A stretch of DNA of 64,000 bases from Paraburkholderia tropica. GTDB lineage: Bacteria > Pseudomonadota > Gammaproteobacteria > Burkholderiales > Burkholderiaceae. Below are positions 45,347-53,348 of the stretch, in pieces; within the stretch, counting starts at the first letter, position 1, and each line of letters begins with the position of its first letter. Under the pieces are notes generated by a model. The model did not search any database. It was given only the letters and a program-made list of their open reading frames with translations, and had not been told where the DNA came from. The stretch is from the NCBI RefSeq assembly GCF_914484835.1, contig NZ_CAJZAR010000036.1, positions 124,001 to 188,000 of the forward strand, in the 5' to 3' direction. The translations under genes and the position numbers were made by a program.

Positions 45347-46513
45347 TCAGGCAAGCGGGCCCATGAAAGGCGGTTCGTACCAGGCCGCGCCACCGTGAAC
45401 GATGTTTTGCGGCCACTGGTCGGGCGTAGCGGGAAATACAGGCGGTTGCGGCGCGAGACCCGAACGGTCGACGCGATCCATGCCGTAGAAAATCTGGATC
45501 GCGACCTGATCGGGGCCCTGGACCCAGAAACCGTAGTGAATGCCGGGCGTGAGTTCGCGCGGCAGATCGAGAATGCGCGCGCCACGTTCCTGCAGGAAGC
45601 GTCGCGCTTCGACGAGCTGCTGATAGCTCGCCACTGCGAAGCCGCAACCGGCGGCGAAGCCGTAAAGCTCGCGCAATTCACGCGGATAAAGCGCGAGCGT
45701 GTGGTGCTCGTCGTCGGCGCGCAGGAACACGCATTCCTTGCCGTGAACCTTCACGCGCTCGCTCACCTTGAGCCCCAGAATATCGCGGTAAAACGCGAGC
45801 GACGCTTCCATGTCCGCGACGTAAAGCGTGATGCGCGCGAGACGCGTCAGCTTGAACGGTTGCGGCATCAGCACGCCTTCGACTTCGTAGCGCGCTTCGC
45901 GTTGTTCGACGTTGCGATAGCCGTCGAGCGTGTCGCCGCGCGCGAGCGCCGTATCGACTTCCTGATACTCGGCGATCTGCGGCAGCGGCGGCGTGGTCGT
46001 GAAGGCGCGGTCGTACATCGACTCGGGCTTGCTGCGGCCGTCCCAGCCCACCTGCTCCATGCCGTAGAAGATCTCGTTGATATAGCCGTCGGGATCGTAG
46101 GCATAGGCGTGCCAGTTCGAGCCGGGCGCATCGCGGCCGACACGGCGCAGCTTCGCGTTCTTGTCGAGGAAATTCAGCCCTTCGACGACTTCGCGCAGAC
46201 TGCCGACCTGCCAGGAAATCTGTCCGACGACCGAGCCTTTGCGATTCGGCTCGCGCGTATCGACGAGCATCTGGCTGCCGACCACCACCGTGTGATGATC
46301 GGCATTGCAGCGCAGGAAATAGCCGGTCGCATGTTCTTTCGGCAGACCGGGCACGCGCGACGAAAAGTCGTCCACATCGCTGATCGAGAGGCCGAGGCTG
46401 CGCGACAGAAACGCGACCGTGCCTTCGATGTCCGGCGAGTGATAACCGAAGTGCCCGATGCGCCGAATGCGGAAGGGTTGTTCGAGCGTCAGGCCGCCCA
46501 CGTTGTAACTCAT
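45347..46513 (-). CDS. VOC-type extradiol ring-cleavage dioxygenase
   Basis: The 388-residue protein contains two VOC modules. In the N-terminal module the likely Fe/Mn ligands are His21 (RRIGHFGYHSPD), His74 (ADHHTVVVG) and Glu147 (GYINEIFYG). In the C-terminal module the equivalents are Arg227, His271 and Gln340, so that site is incomplete. Classical type I extradiol enzymes use the C-terminal module, so the arrangement is reversed. Placement between an FAD hydroxylase gene and an alpha/beta hydrolase gene supports cleavage of a newly hydroxylated ring, as proposed for FdeC in naringenin breakdown. Confidence 0.85.
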   Translation of the reverse strand: MSYNVGGLTLEQPFRIRRIGHFGYHSPDIEGTVAFLSRSLGLSISDVDDFSSRVPGLPKEHATGYFLRCNADHHTVVVGSQMLVDTREPNRKGSVVGQISWQVGSLREVVEGLNFLDKNAKLRRVGRDAPGSNWHAYAYDPDGYINEIFYGMEQVGWDGRSKPESMYDRAFTTTPPLPQIAEYQEVDTALARGDTLDGYRNVEQREARYEVEGVLMPQPFKLTRLARITLYVADMEASLAFYRDILGLKVSERVKVHGKECVFLRADDEHHTLALYPRELRELYGFAAGCGFAVASYQQLVEARRFLQERGARILDLPRELTPGIHYGFWVQGPDQVAIQIFYGMDRVDRSGLAPQPPVFPATPDQWPQNIVHGGAAWYEPPFMGPLA

Positions 46514-46538
46514 GCTGTGTTCCTCTTCATTAGCGTGT

Positions 46539-48200
46539 TCATGCAGCCGACGCGACTGCGCCCACGGCCTGATCAGCGTTCGTGCTGTACAGGCGCACGC
46601 CGAGATCGGCCACGAGCGCGTTCAACGCTTGCGCCTTCACCGCGCCAAATACATAGAAGTCCGGACGAATGATTGCGACTTCGGCATCGAGGTTGTCGAG
46701 GAACGCGCGATACGTGCCGTCGATATCTTCGAACGCGTGCGTGGAGGCCGCGTCGTCGAACACGCCCACTTTGCAGCCAAGGCGATCGAGCGTCGCGCGT
46801 GCTTCGTCGCTGAGATGCGCGGCCGGGTCCTTGAGGCACCAGAGCTGGAAGCCGCCGCCGAGGAACTCGTCGCCGCGGTCCTCGATGCCGTCGCGACCCA
46901 AGCGCCCTTGCGGCGTGAAGAGACCGCTGCCTGCCACTACGTTGCCGTGCGCGTCGCGATGCAGTACGCCACCGAGCAGCGCAGGCAGTTCGGGCGGATG
47001 CCCTTCGCCCTTCTCGCGCATGCCCTGATCGCGCGCGGCGGCCTGCGCCGCGTCCACGAGGTTGACGACGCGCGAGAGACGATCGGAGGCCATGACCAGC
47101 GTGGTCACGTGCGGCTCGCGTTCGACGCCATAGTCGTCGAGCAACGCGTCGCTGCTGCGGCCCGCGAGCACTTCGACGAGTTTCCAGCCGAGATTGCGTC
47201 CGTCACGAATCGCCGCGCAACCGCCCTGGCCCATGTACGGCGGCATCGTATGCGCCGCGTCGCCCGCGAGAAACACGCGGCCCGTGCGCCATTGCGAGGT
47301 GACGCGCGTGTGATAGTGATACACCACCTGACGCATGATGCGCACGTCCTCGGGGCCGAGTCCGTGCTGACGCGAAAGGAAGTCCCACGCGATGTCGGGC
47401 TGCGTCATCGCTTCGTCGGTCTCGCCTTCCATCACGCGGAATTCCAGCCGCAGGCGCCGCTTGCCGATCGGCATGTACATATGCGGGCGCGCCGGGTCCA
47501 TATAGATCTTCAGCTTCGAGAATTCCTCGGGAATCGGGCGCAGGATTTCCGCGTCGAAATTGAGCCAGCGTTCGTGCAGGTCGTAGTCGCGCATCTCGAT
47601 GCCGAGCGCGCTGCGCACGAAACTGCGCGCGCCATCGGTGCCGACCAGATACTTCGCGCGCACCGTGCGCGCGGCGTCGTGCTGCGCGCCGGACTCCTGC
47701 GTGAACGGCGCGATCGTCAGCGTGACGGCCTCGTCGTCTTGCGAGAGCGCGGTGGCTTCCCAGCCGCGCAGCACCTCGACGTTGAGCATCGTCGCCACCT
47801 TCGCGGCGATCGATCGCTCGAAATCGGGCTGAAACACCGACACCCGCGACGGCCATCCGCCCAGCAGGCCCGGATATTTCACGACCATCAGCGGCTCGCC
47901 CGCTGCATCGACAAAATGGCAGGCGTCCTGAACCGAGGTCTCGGCGAAGGCCATGTCCGTGTCGATGCCGGTCGCCTGCACGACACGGCAGACTTCGCCA
48001 TCGAGCGTCGTGAGACGCGGCAGCGGATACGGCTGCGGCCAGCGCTCGATCACCAGCACGCGTGCGCCCGCTGCACCGAGCGTCGACGCGAGCACCTCAC
48101 CCGCCGGCCCGTAGCCGACGACAGCAACGTCATAGTCCTCCGACCGGACATCGCTTTGGATCGCCTCAAGGTTGGCGACCGTCTCCTTGCTTTGATTCAC
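46539..48200 (-). CDS. FAD-dependent aromatic hydroxylase (MhpA/FdeE-like)
   Basis: The 553-residue flavoprotein monooxygenase has the FAD motif VVGYGPAGEVLASTLGAAGA near residue 27, the DG motif LVGTDGARSFVRS, and the GD motif VFLAGDAAHTMPPYMGQGG. It also has the C-terminal thioredoxin-like domain of the phenol hydroxylase/MhpA group. It adds a hydroxyl group to a phenolic ring using NAD(P)H and O2. It is the first gene of the ten-gene aromatic run and is divergent from a LysR gene. Resorcinol, hydroxyphenylpropionate or a flavonoid A-ring are possible substrates; the sequence cannot choose. Confidence 0.9.
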   Translation of the reverse strand: MNQSKETVANLEAIQSDVRSEDYDVAVVGYGPAGEVLASTLGAAGARVLVIERWPQPYPLPRLTTLDGEVCRVVQATGIDTDMAFAETSVQDACHFVDAAGEPLMVVKYPGLLGGWPSRVSVFQPDFERSIAAKVATMLNVEVLRGWEATALSQDDEAVTLTIAPFTQESGAQHDAARTVRAKYLVGTDGARSFVRSALGIEMRDYDLHERWLNFDAEILRPIPEEFSKLKIYMDPARPHMYMPIGKRRLRLEFRVMEGETDEAMTQPDIAWDFLSRQHGLGPEDVRIMRQVVYHYHTRVTSQWRTGRVFLAGDAAHTMPPYMGQGGCAAIRDGRNLGWKLVEVLAGRSSDALLDDYGVEREPHVTTLVMASDRLSRVVNLVDAAQAAARDQGMREKGEGHPPELPALLGGVLHRDAHGNVVAGSGLFTPQGRLGRDGIEDRGDEFLGGGFQLWCLKDPAAHLSDEARATLDRLGCKVGVFDDAASTHAFEDIDGTYRAFLDNLDAEVAIIRPDFYVFGAVKAQALNALVADLGVRLYSTNADQAVGAVASAA

Positions 48201-48252
48201 TTACCTTCACCCTTCGTGTGTGACGACGAGTACGAAGGATATTTACGTCGAC

Positions 48253-48270
48253 GACATTGATCAAAGCGGT
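48253..48270 (+). promoter_or_regulatory. Shared LysR-promoter element, copy 1
   Basis: The 18-bp sequence gacattgatcaaagcggt ends 46 bp before the LysR ATG. It contains the symmetric ttgatcaa core and is followed by tataat at 48277-48282. An identical copy sits at the same distance before the paralogous LysR gene. The arrangement suggests autoregulation plus activation of the divergent hydroxylase operon. Confidence 0.75.
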
Positions 48271-48316
48271 TAGCAATATAATCGTCATCGTTTGAAATGA
48301 TGATCGGAGACACAAC

Positions 48317-49303
48317 ATGACGACGCCACCGGCGACCAGGGTTAGTCCGCAGTCCGCGAGTGTGGACCCGGCGCGCATGCGCCTGGACCTGAATTTGATG
48401 CGAGTATTCGACGTCGTCATGACGGAGCGGCACGTCACGCGGGCCGCAGAAAGACTGGAAATCACGCAGTCGTCCGTGAGCAACGCGCTGAACCGGCTGC
48501 GCGAACTGTTTCAGGACCAGTTGTTCGTGAAGTCGGCGCGTGGCGTCAATCCCACGCCGCGCGCGCTCACGCTATGGCCCGCGATTCATCAGTCGATTGA
48601 GGACATTTACGATACGGTGCTGCCCACGGACTTCGATGCGCCGCACACCGCGCAGCGATTCCGCCTCTCGATGGGCGATCTTTCGGCGTCGCTGCTGTTG
48701 CCGCATCTTTATCGCGGCATCCACGACCTCGCGCCGGACGCGAGCGTGTTTGTGATCCCGCATGATCCGGCGACCGCCGGCCCTCGGCTGATGCGAGGCG
48801 AGATCGATTTCATCGTGAGCATCGAGCCGCCGAAAACGGCCGTGATTCACTCGATGCCGCTTTGGTCGGAGTCCTATGTAGTGGCGGGGCGGCGAGGTCA
48901 TCCGCTGCTCAAGCAGCGCATTTCGCTCGCGCAATTCTGCGAGGCGCCACAATTGACGATCAATCTGCCAGGCGACGACGATTACCCGAGCCCGATCGAC
49001 GATGCGCTCGCGAACCAGGACCTCACGCGCAATGTCTGCATGACAGTCAATCAGTTTTCGGTCGCCACGTCGATTCTGCTCGATTCGAATCTGATCGCCG
49101 CGCTGCCCGCGCGTTTCGCCATGACGGCGCGGGCGCGCGAACAGATCGACGTGTGTCCGTTGCCGTTCAAGGTGCCCGACATCGTGCTGAACCTGAGCTG
49201 GCATCAGCGCAGCAATACGCTGCCCGCACATCAGTGGTTCAAGCAGCGGCTGATCGAATCGGTCACGCAACTGAATGTGGACGCGGACCGCGGGCCCGCC
49301 TGA
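48317..49303 (+). CDS. LysR-family regulator (NodD/NahR-like), copy 1
   Basis: The 328-residue protein has the N-terminal helix-turn-helix (LMRVFDVVMTERHVTRAAER, then LEITQSSVSNALNRLRELF) and an effector domain. It belongs to the NodD/NahR/FdeR-like subgroup, whose members sense flavonoids, salicylate or related aromatics. It is divergent from the hydroxylase operon with 116 bp between starts. It is paralogous to the protein encoded at 50.3-51.3 kb, sharing most of the DNA-binding domain and the ending WHQRSNTLP-HQW-KQRLIE. Confidence 0.93.
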   Translation: MTTPPATRVSPQSASVDPARMRLDLNLMRVFDVVMTERHVTRAAERLEITQSSVSNALNRLRELFQDQLFVKSARGVNPTPRALTLWPAIHQSIEDIYDTVLPTDFDAPHTAQRFRLSMGDLSASLLLPHLYRGIHDLAPDASVFVIPHDPATAGPRLMRGEIDFIVSIEPPKTAVIHSMPLWSESYVVAGRRGHPLLKQRISLAQFCEAPQLTINLPGDDDYPSPIDDALANQDLTRNVCMTVNQFSVATSILLDSNLIAALPARFAMTARAREQIDVCPLPFKVPDIVLNLSWHQRSNTLPAHQWFKQRLIESVTQLNVDADRGPA

Positions 49304-49317
49304 CACGGCGAAACACG

Positions 49318-50169
49318 CTAGCGCACTTCGTCGATCACCGGGTGATAAAGCGTGCCGACGTTCGCGACTTCCACTTCGATGGAATCGCCCGGTTTCAGCG
49401 TGTTTTCGCTCGTTTCGAGACTCGCGCGCGGCCGCCCGCCGACGACCAGAATATCGCCGGGCGCAAGCGGCGTGAATGCCGAGCAGAAGGCGATCGTGTC
49501 GGCGATATCGCGTCGTAGATCGGCGCCCGGTTGGTAGTCGATTTCCGCGCCGTTCACGCGCGTCGTGAGATGGAAATCCGCCTCGTCGCCCGACGCGTCG
49601 CGCGTCGACATCCACGGACCGATGCCACAGGTCATGGGGAAATTCATCGCGATCGTCGACGGGCGACCGGCGCGCCGCCATTCCTGCACCGTGGTATCGC
49701 AGAACGGCGCGTAGCCCGCCACATACTCGCGCGCGAGCTCGCGCGGAATGCGCCGCCCCGCGCGCCCGATGATCACGGCCAGTCTGCCGCGCAATTCGAA
49801 CTGGTCGGTATCCGCGGGCCGCACGATGGGTTCGCCGTGTCCGACCAGCGTGCCGGACAAGCGGATAAACACATCGCGTCGGGACATCAGCGGAAAGCGC
49901 TGCACGCCGATGGAATCGCTATCGCCGCATTCGGCGCACAGGATTTTGACCGCGTCGGGAATGACCGTTTGCAGCACGACGTCCTGCAACTGGAGCGACG
50001 GCGCGCCCACCTCGACAAGCTGATTCAACTGCGCCCCGGCCTGCACCGCAAGCGCGTGGCGCAGCGTCGGCCACTCGCCGCCCGATAGCCGTTTGAAGTC
50101 GTAGATCCCCGCATCCGTCAGCGCGCCCCAACTGCTCTCGCCCTTGTGTGTAAAGCTCACCAGCTTCAT
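49318..50169 (-). CDS. FAH-family protein lacking catalytic residues (pseudoenzyme)
   Basis: The 283-residue protein aligns residue for residue with the active FAH protein at 43.3-44.1 kb. Glu127 and Glu129 of the metal site are Arg127 and Arg129 (ELRGRLAVIIGR). The HE pair at 84/85 is Ser-Asp, and Lys175 is Met; only Asp158 (FCDTTV) remains. The frame is intact, with no sign of decay, so it seems kept for a non-catalytic purpose such as ligand binding or partner stabilisation. It is convergent with the first LysR gene and lies downstream of the second. Confidence 0.82.
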   Translation of the reverse strand: MKLVSFTHKGESSWGALTDAGIYDFKRLSGGEWPTLRHALAVQAGAQLNQLVEVGAPSLQLQDVVLQTVIPDAVKILCAECGDSDSIGVQRFPLMSRRDVFIRLSGTLVGHGEPIVRPADTDQFELRGRLAVIIGRAGRRIPRELAREYVAGYAPFCDTTVQEWRRAGRPSTIAMNFPMTCGIGPWMSTRDASGDEADFHLTTRVNGAEIDYQPGADLRRDIADTIAFCSAFTPLAPGDILVVGGRPRASLETSENTLKPGDSIEVEVANVGTLYHPVIDEVR

Positions 50170-50332
50170 GCCGCCTGATCTCCCTGACCTCGGTGATGTC
50201 GGCTGGCGCGGCCGCGCGCTACACGTGGGACCGCGCCGACAGACTTTCGCTAGCGCAGCCTATTCGTGCGGAATGCGCCGGGCAACATAGTCAGGAATAT
50301 GACGGTTATCAGCGGGAGAAATAATTCGCTTT

Positions 50333-51325
50333 TTAGTCTTTCCGCAATTCCCTTTCCGCTTCGATATTCAATTGCGTTGCGGCTTCGATCAGCCGCTGCT
50401 TCAACCACTGATGCGACGGCAAGGTATTGCTGCGCTGATGCCACGTGAGATAGAGCACGGCGTCGGGAATCGAAAAAGGCAAAGGCCGCGTTTCGATGAT
50501 GCCGCGCGCGGAATACGTGAGCGCGAGTCGCGCAGGCAGCACGGCGATGAGATCCGATTCACGCAAAATGGGCGCGGCCACCGAAAACTGATTCACGGAG
50601 AAACGCACATCGCGCTTGAGGCCGCGATTCGCCAGCGCATCGTCGACGGGACTGGGCGCATCGTCCTCGCCGAGCACGTTCACCGCAAGCTGCGGACTTT
50701 CGCAAAACGACGCGAGCGAAATAGGCCGATCGAATAGCGGATGGCCCTTGCGACCCGCGATCAGATAAGACGTCGACCACAGCGGCATGCCCTGCACCAC
50801 CGCCGCGCGAGGCGGTTCCAGCCCGATGGCGAAATCGACTTCGCCGCGCATGAGCCGCGCGCCGGCCATCGCCGGATCGTGAGGCACGAAGGACAGCCGC
50901 GTGTGCGCCGCATGCGAAGCCAGCACCCGGTAAAGGTGCGGAGCCAGCAACGCCGCGGACAGATCGCCGAGTGAAATGCGGAACCGCAGATCGGATTCGC
51001 TGACGTCCATATCGTCCATATGCGTGGCCGCGTGCAGTTCCTCCATCGCCTGATGCACGCGGGGCCACATGGCGAGCGCGCGCGGCGTGGGCATGACACC
51101 CTTCGGCGACTTGACGAACAACTGATCCTTGAACTGCGTGCGCAGCCGGTTCAGCGCGTTACTCACCGCCGACTGCGTCATCTCCAGGCGCTCGGCCGCG
51201 CGCGTGACGTGCCGCTCGGTCATCACCACGTCGAAGACGTTCAGCAGATTCAAATCGATTCGCTCCGCGGCGGCAGGCTCGCTGGAACGGGCCGCCCGCG
51301 CTTTCGTCTCCTTCACATCTTTCAT
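50333..51325 (-). CDS. LysR-family regulator (NodD/NahR-like), copy 2
   Basis: The 330-residue regulator has NLLNVFDVVMTERHVTRAAE and LEMTQSAVSNALNRLR as its helix-turn-helix and the same effector fold as copy 1. The inducer-binding regions differ (LGEDDAPSPVDDALANRGLK against the PGDDDYPSP of copy 1), so effector specificity may differ. It is divergent from the porin gene at 51.5 kb, sharing 165 bp that contain the common 18-bp promoter element. The pseudoenzyme gene follows by 163 bp on the same strand, so the two may be co-transcribed. Confidence 0.92.
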   Translation of the reverse strand: MKDVKETKARAARSSEPAAAERIDLNLLNVFDVVMTERHVTRAAERLEMTQSAVSNALNRLRTQFKDQLFVKSPKGVMPTPRALAMWPRVHQAMEELHAATHMDDMDVSESDLRFRISLGDLSAALLAPHLYRVLASHAAHTRLSFVPHDPAMAGARLMRGEVDFAIGLEPPRAAVVQGMPLWSTSYLIAGRKGHPLFDRPISLASFCESPQLAVNVLGEDDAPSPVDDALANRGLKRDVRFSVNQFSVAAPILRESDLIAVLPARLALTYSARGIIETRPLPFSIPDAVLYLTWHQRSNTLPSHQWLKQRLIEAATQLNIEAERELRKD

Positions 51326-51371
51326 TTCTATTCCTTAGTGATCACTTCGCGTGATGATATTAATATCGCGC

Positions 51372-51389
51372 ACCGCTTTGATCAATGTC
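51372..51389 (-). promoter_or_regulatory. Shared LysR-promoter element, copy 2
   Basis: On the - strand this reads gacattgatcaaagcggt, identical to copy 1, and also ends 46 bp before its LysR start codon. The AT-rich stretch that follows (gatattaatatcatca) also resembles that of copy 1. It lies 101 bp before the divergent porin ATG. Confidence 0.75.
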
Positions 51390-51490
51390 CACTCCACCTT
51401 CTACGCTTGCGTCATTCCAGCCACACAGGCGGAAGAAAACGCCCCTGAACGAGGGCGTAACGACATCACAAGAAAGGAGATGGAGACAGC

Positions 51491-52588
51491 ATGAAGAAGT
51501 CTGCTGCGCGCCCGCGCGCGTATCCGCGTTGCCGCCTCAATACGATGCTGATGACGGGCACACTCGCCCTCGCAGCGAGCGATGCCTGCCATGCACAGGT
51601 CACGCTTTACGGCACGATCGACAATGGCATCACCTATATCTCGAACGTCGCCGGCGGCAAACAAATCGAAATGCAGCCCGGCATCATGTGGAAAAGCGGC
51701 TTCGGCGTCAGAGGCACAGAAGACCTCGGCGGCGGAAGCAGTTTTTTCTTCGACGTATCGCATAGTTTCAATGCGTCGAATGGCGCCGACTATGGTTACG
51801 GCCCGCAGATTGGCGTGCGCAACGACACCTGGGGCACGCTGACCATCGGCCAGTTGAACGACTTCATGTTTCAGTCGCTCACTCTCTCGCGCTGGGGGCC
51901 GGAACTCTACGCCATGCCGCCGTACAACAGTTCGGCCGGCCCCTTCTCCGGCTTCAACCTCGCGATGGGTTCGCTGGACTTCAACGGCGTGATCGGCTGG
52001 TATCTGTTCAATAACGCCGTCTCGTATCGCACGCCCGCAATCTACGGCCTTTCGCTCGGCGCGATGTATGCGTTCGGTAGCGAGCCGGGCCATGCGGGAC
52101 GAGGCAATACGCAGAGCTTCGGCGCCGATTACTCGTGCGGTCCGCTGCAACTCGACGCCGCCTATACCTACACGCGCAATACCGACATCGTGAACGACGG
52201 CCAGGCATTGCGAAACTTCGGCTTCGGTGGACGCCTCGCTGTCGGCATCGGTTTTATCGACGCGCTTTATACCAACTCGCGCAATCCGAACAATGGCGCG
52301 GGCGCGCAGGTCGTGAGCGTCGGCGGCTTTTATCCGGCCACGCAAAACGTGACCTTGTCGCTGCACTACCAGTACAACTGGGGTAATGCCGTGCTGAACA
52401 GCAATCACGATCACCAGATTTCCGTCGGCGCGTTTTACGGGCTTTCTAAGCGCACCGATATCTATGCGATCGCGGTGTATCAGCGTGCAAGCGGTGTCGA
52501 TGCGGTCGCGCGCATTGGCTTCCTGCCGGAGTCTTCATCGACCGACACGCAATCGCTGCTGCGTATCGGTATTACCCATCGCTTCTGA
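51491..52588 (+). CDS. Outer membrane porin, LysR-linked
   Basis: The 365-residue porin has an unusually long, basic N-terminal region before the hydrophobic signal core (LALAASDACHA), then QVTLYGTIDNGITYIS, strands with aromatic girdles, and a final LLRIGITHRF. The ATG has aggag 13 bp upstream. It is divergent from LysR copy 2 and is probably induced by it, giving the cell a second substrate-linked porin besides the one ending the aromatic run. Confidence 0.9.
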   Translation: MKKSAARPRAYPRCRLNTMLMTGTLALAASDACHAQVTLYGTIDNGITYISNVAGGKQIEMQPGIMWKSGFGVRGTEDLGGGSSFFFDVSHSFNASNGADYGYGPQIGVRNDTWGTLTIGQLNDFMFQSLTLSRWGPELYAMPPYNSSAGPFSGFNLAMGSLDFNGVIGWYLFNNAVSYRTPAIYGLSLGAMYAFGSEPGHAGRGNTQSFGADYSCGPLQLDAAYTYTRNTDIVNDGQALRNFGFGGRLAVGIGFIDALYTNSRNPNNGAGAQVVSVGGFYPATQNVTLSLHYQYNWGNAVLNSNHDHQISVGAFYGLSKRTDIYAIAVYQRASGVDAVARIGFLPESSSTDTQSLLRIGITHRF

Positions 52589-52646
52589 GCGCCAACACGT
52601 CAACACGCGCCATCGTCGCGACACACTATTCGCAAAGAGATTACTC

Positions 52647-52910
52647 ATGAAAAACGTACTGCGTTTCTCGCTCCTGTGTTTGAGCCTCGGCATCGGCCTG
52701 CTGGCCGCCGACGCTGCACAGGCGCAACCGAAGAAGATCTGCAAAGTGGGCTGGCATCTCGATCCGAAGTCGGACCGCTGCCGTCCGCCGCGTCGCGGCC
52801 CCGCGCCGCCCGCGCGCATTCCGAGCCCGCCTGGGCCGCCGCGTGGGCGCGGCGCGAGTGAACCTGCCGCGCCAGCGGCGTCGGCCCCGCAGGTTTCTTC
52901 AAGACAGTGA
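52647..52910 (+). CDS. Small proline-rich secreted protein
   Basis: The 87-residue protein has a signal peptide (KNVLRFSLLCLSLGIGLLAA, cleavage after AQAQ near residue 28), a short segment with two cysteines (KKICKVGWHLDPKSDRCRPP), and a C-terminal Pro/Arg/Ala-rich tail. The upstream frame overlaps the porin and is not used. It follows the porin by 58 bp and ends before a very strong terminator, so it probably shares the porin transcript. Function unknown. Confidence 0.7.
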   Translation: MKNVLRFSLLCLSLGIGLLAADAAQAQPKKICKVGWHLDPKSDRCRPPRRGPAPPARIPSPPGPPRGRGASEPAAPAASAPQVSSRQ

Positions 52911-52937
52911 TGCGATGCTGATTTGAACCGCAGTCAC

Positions 52938-52979
52938 TTTTTATCCGCCGGATCGTTGTACTGATCCGGCGGATAAAAA
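52938..52979. terminator. Strong bidirectional terminator
   Basis: Perfect 17-bp arms (tttttatccgccggatc / gatccggcggataaaaa) with an 8-nt loop end in T-runs in both directions. It separates the porin unit from the convergent oxidase operon. Confidence 0.92.
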
Positions 52980-52991
52980 TCGCCGCGCCAT

Positions 52992-53333
52992 TCATTTCAT
53001 TTGCGGATGAAGCAGACTGAAGTAAGCCGAAATGTTCGCAATATCTCCGTCACTCAACGGCGACGCCATCGCATTCATGATGACATTCTGGCGCGTATGG
53101 CCGTCGCGATACGCCCTAAGCGCTTCTTCGAGGTAATCGCTATTTTGGCCCGCGAGATTCGGCACACCGGGTATCTGCGCCATCCCATTCGTATTGTGAC
53201 AAGCAAAGCAAACCGCCGCGCGCTGCTTTCCTGCATTCGCGTCGATACCGGGATTTTTTGCGTGGGCGTTCGCCATAGCAAGCGCCGCGACGCAAGCCAA
53301 CCCGGCCGCGAAATAAGGGGTTTTCGTATCCAA
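52992..53333 (-). CDS. Monoheme cytochrome c, class I
   Basis: The 113-residue protein has a signal peptide (cut near NAHAKN), one heme site CFACH (Cys42, Cys45, His46), and a distal methionine candidate in IMNAMASPLSDGDI. It is a small periplasmic electron carrier of the c553/c5 type. It is the final gene of the oxidase operon, 15 bp after the second membrane subunit gene, and could pass electrons from the flavodehydrogenase to the membrane oxidase. Confidence 0.9.
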   Translation of the reverse strand: MDTKTPYFAAGLACVAALAMANAHAKNPGIDANAGKQRAAVCFACHNTNGMAQIPGVPNLAGQNSDYLEEALRAYRDGHTRQNVIMNAMASPLSDGDIANISAYFSLLHPQMK

Positions 53334-53348
53334 TGCCGATTACCTGGT

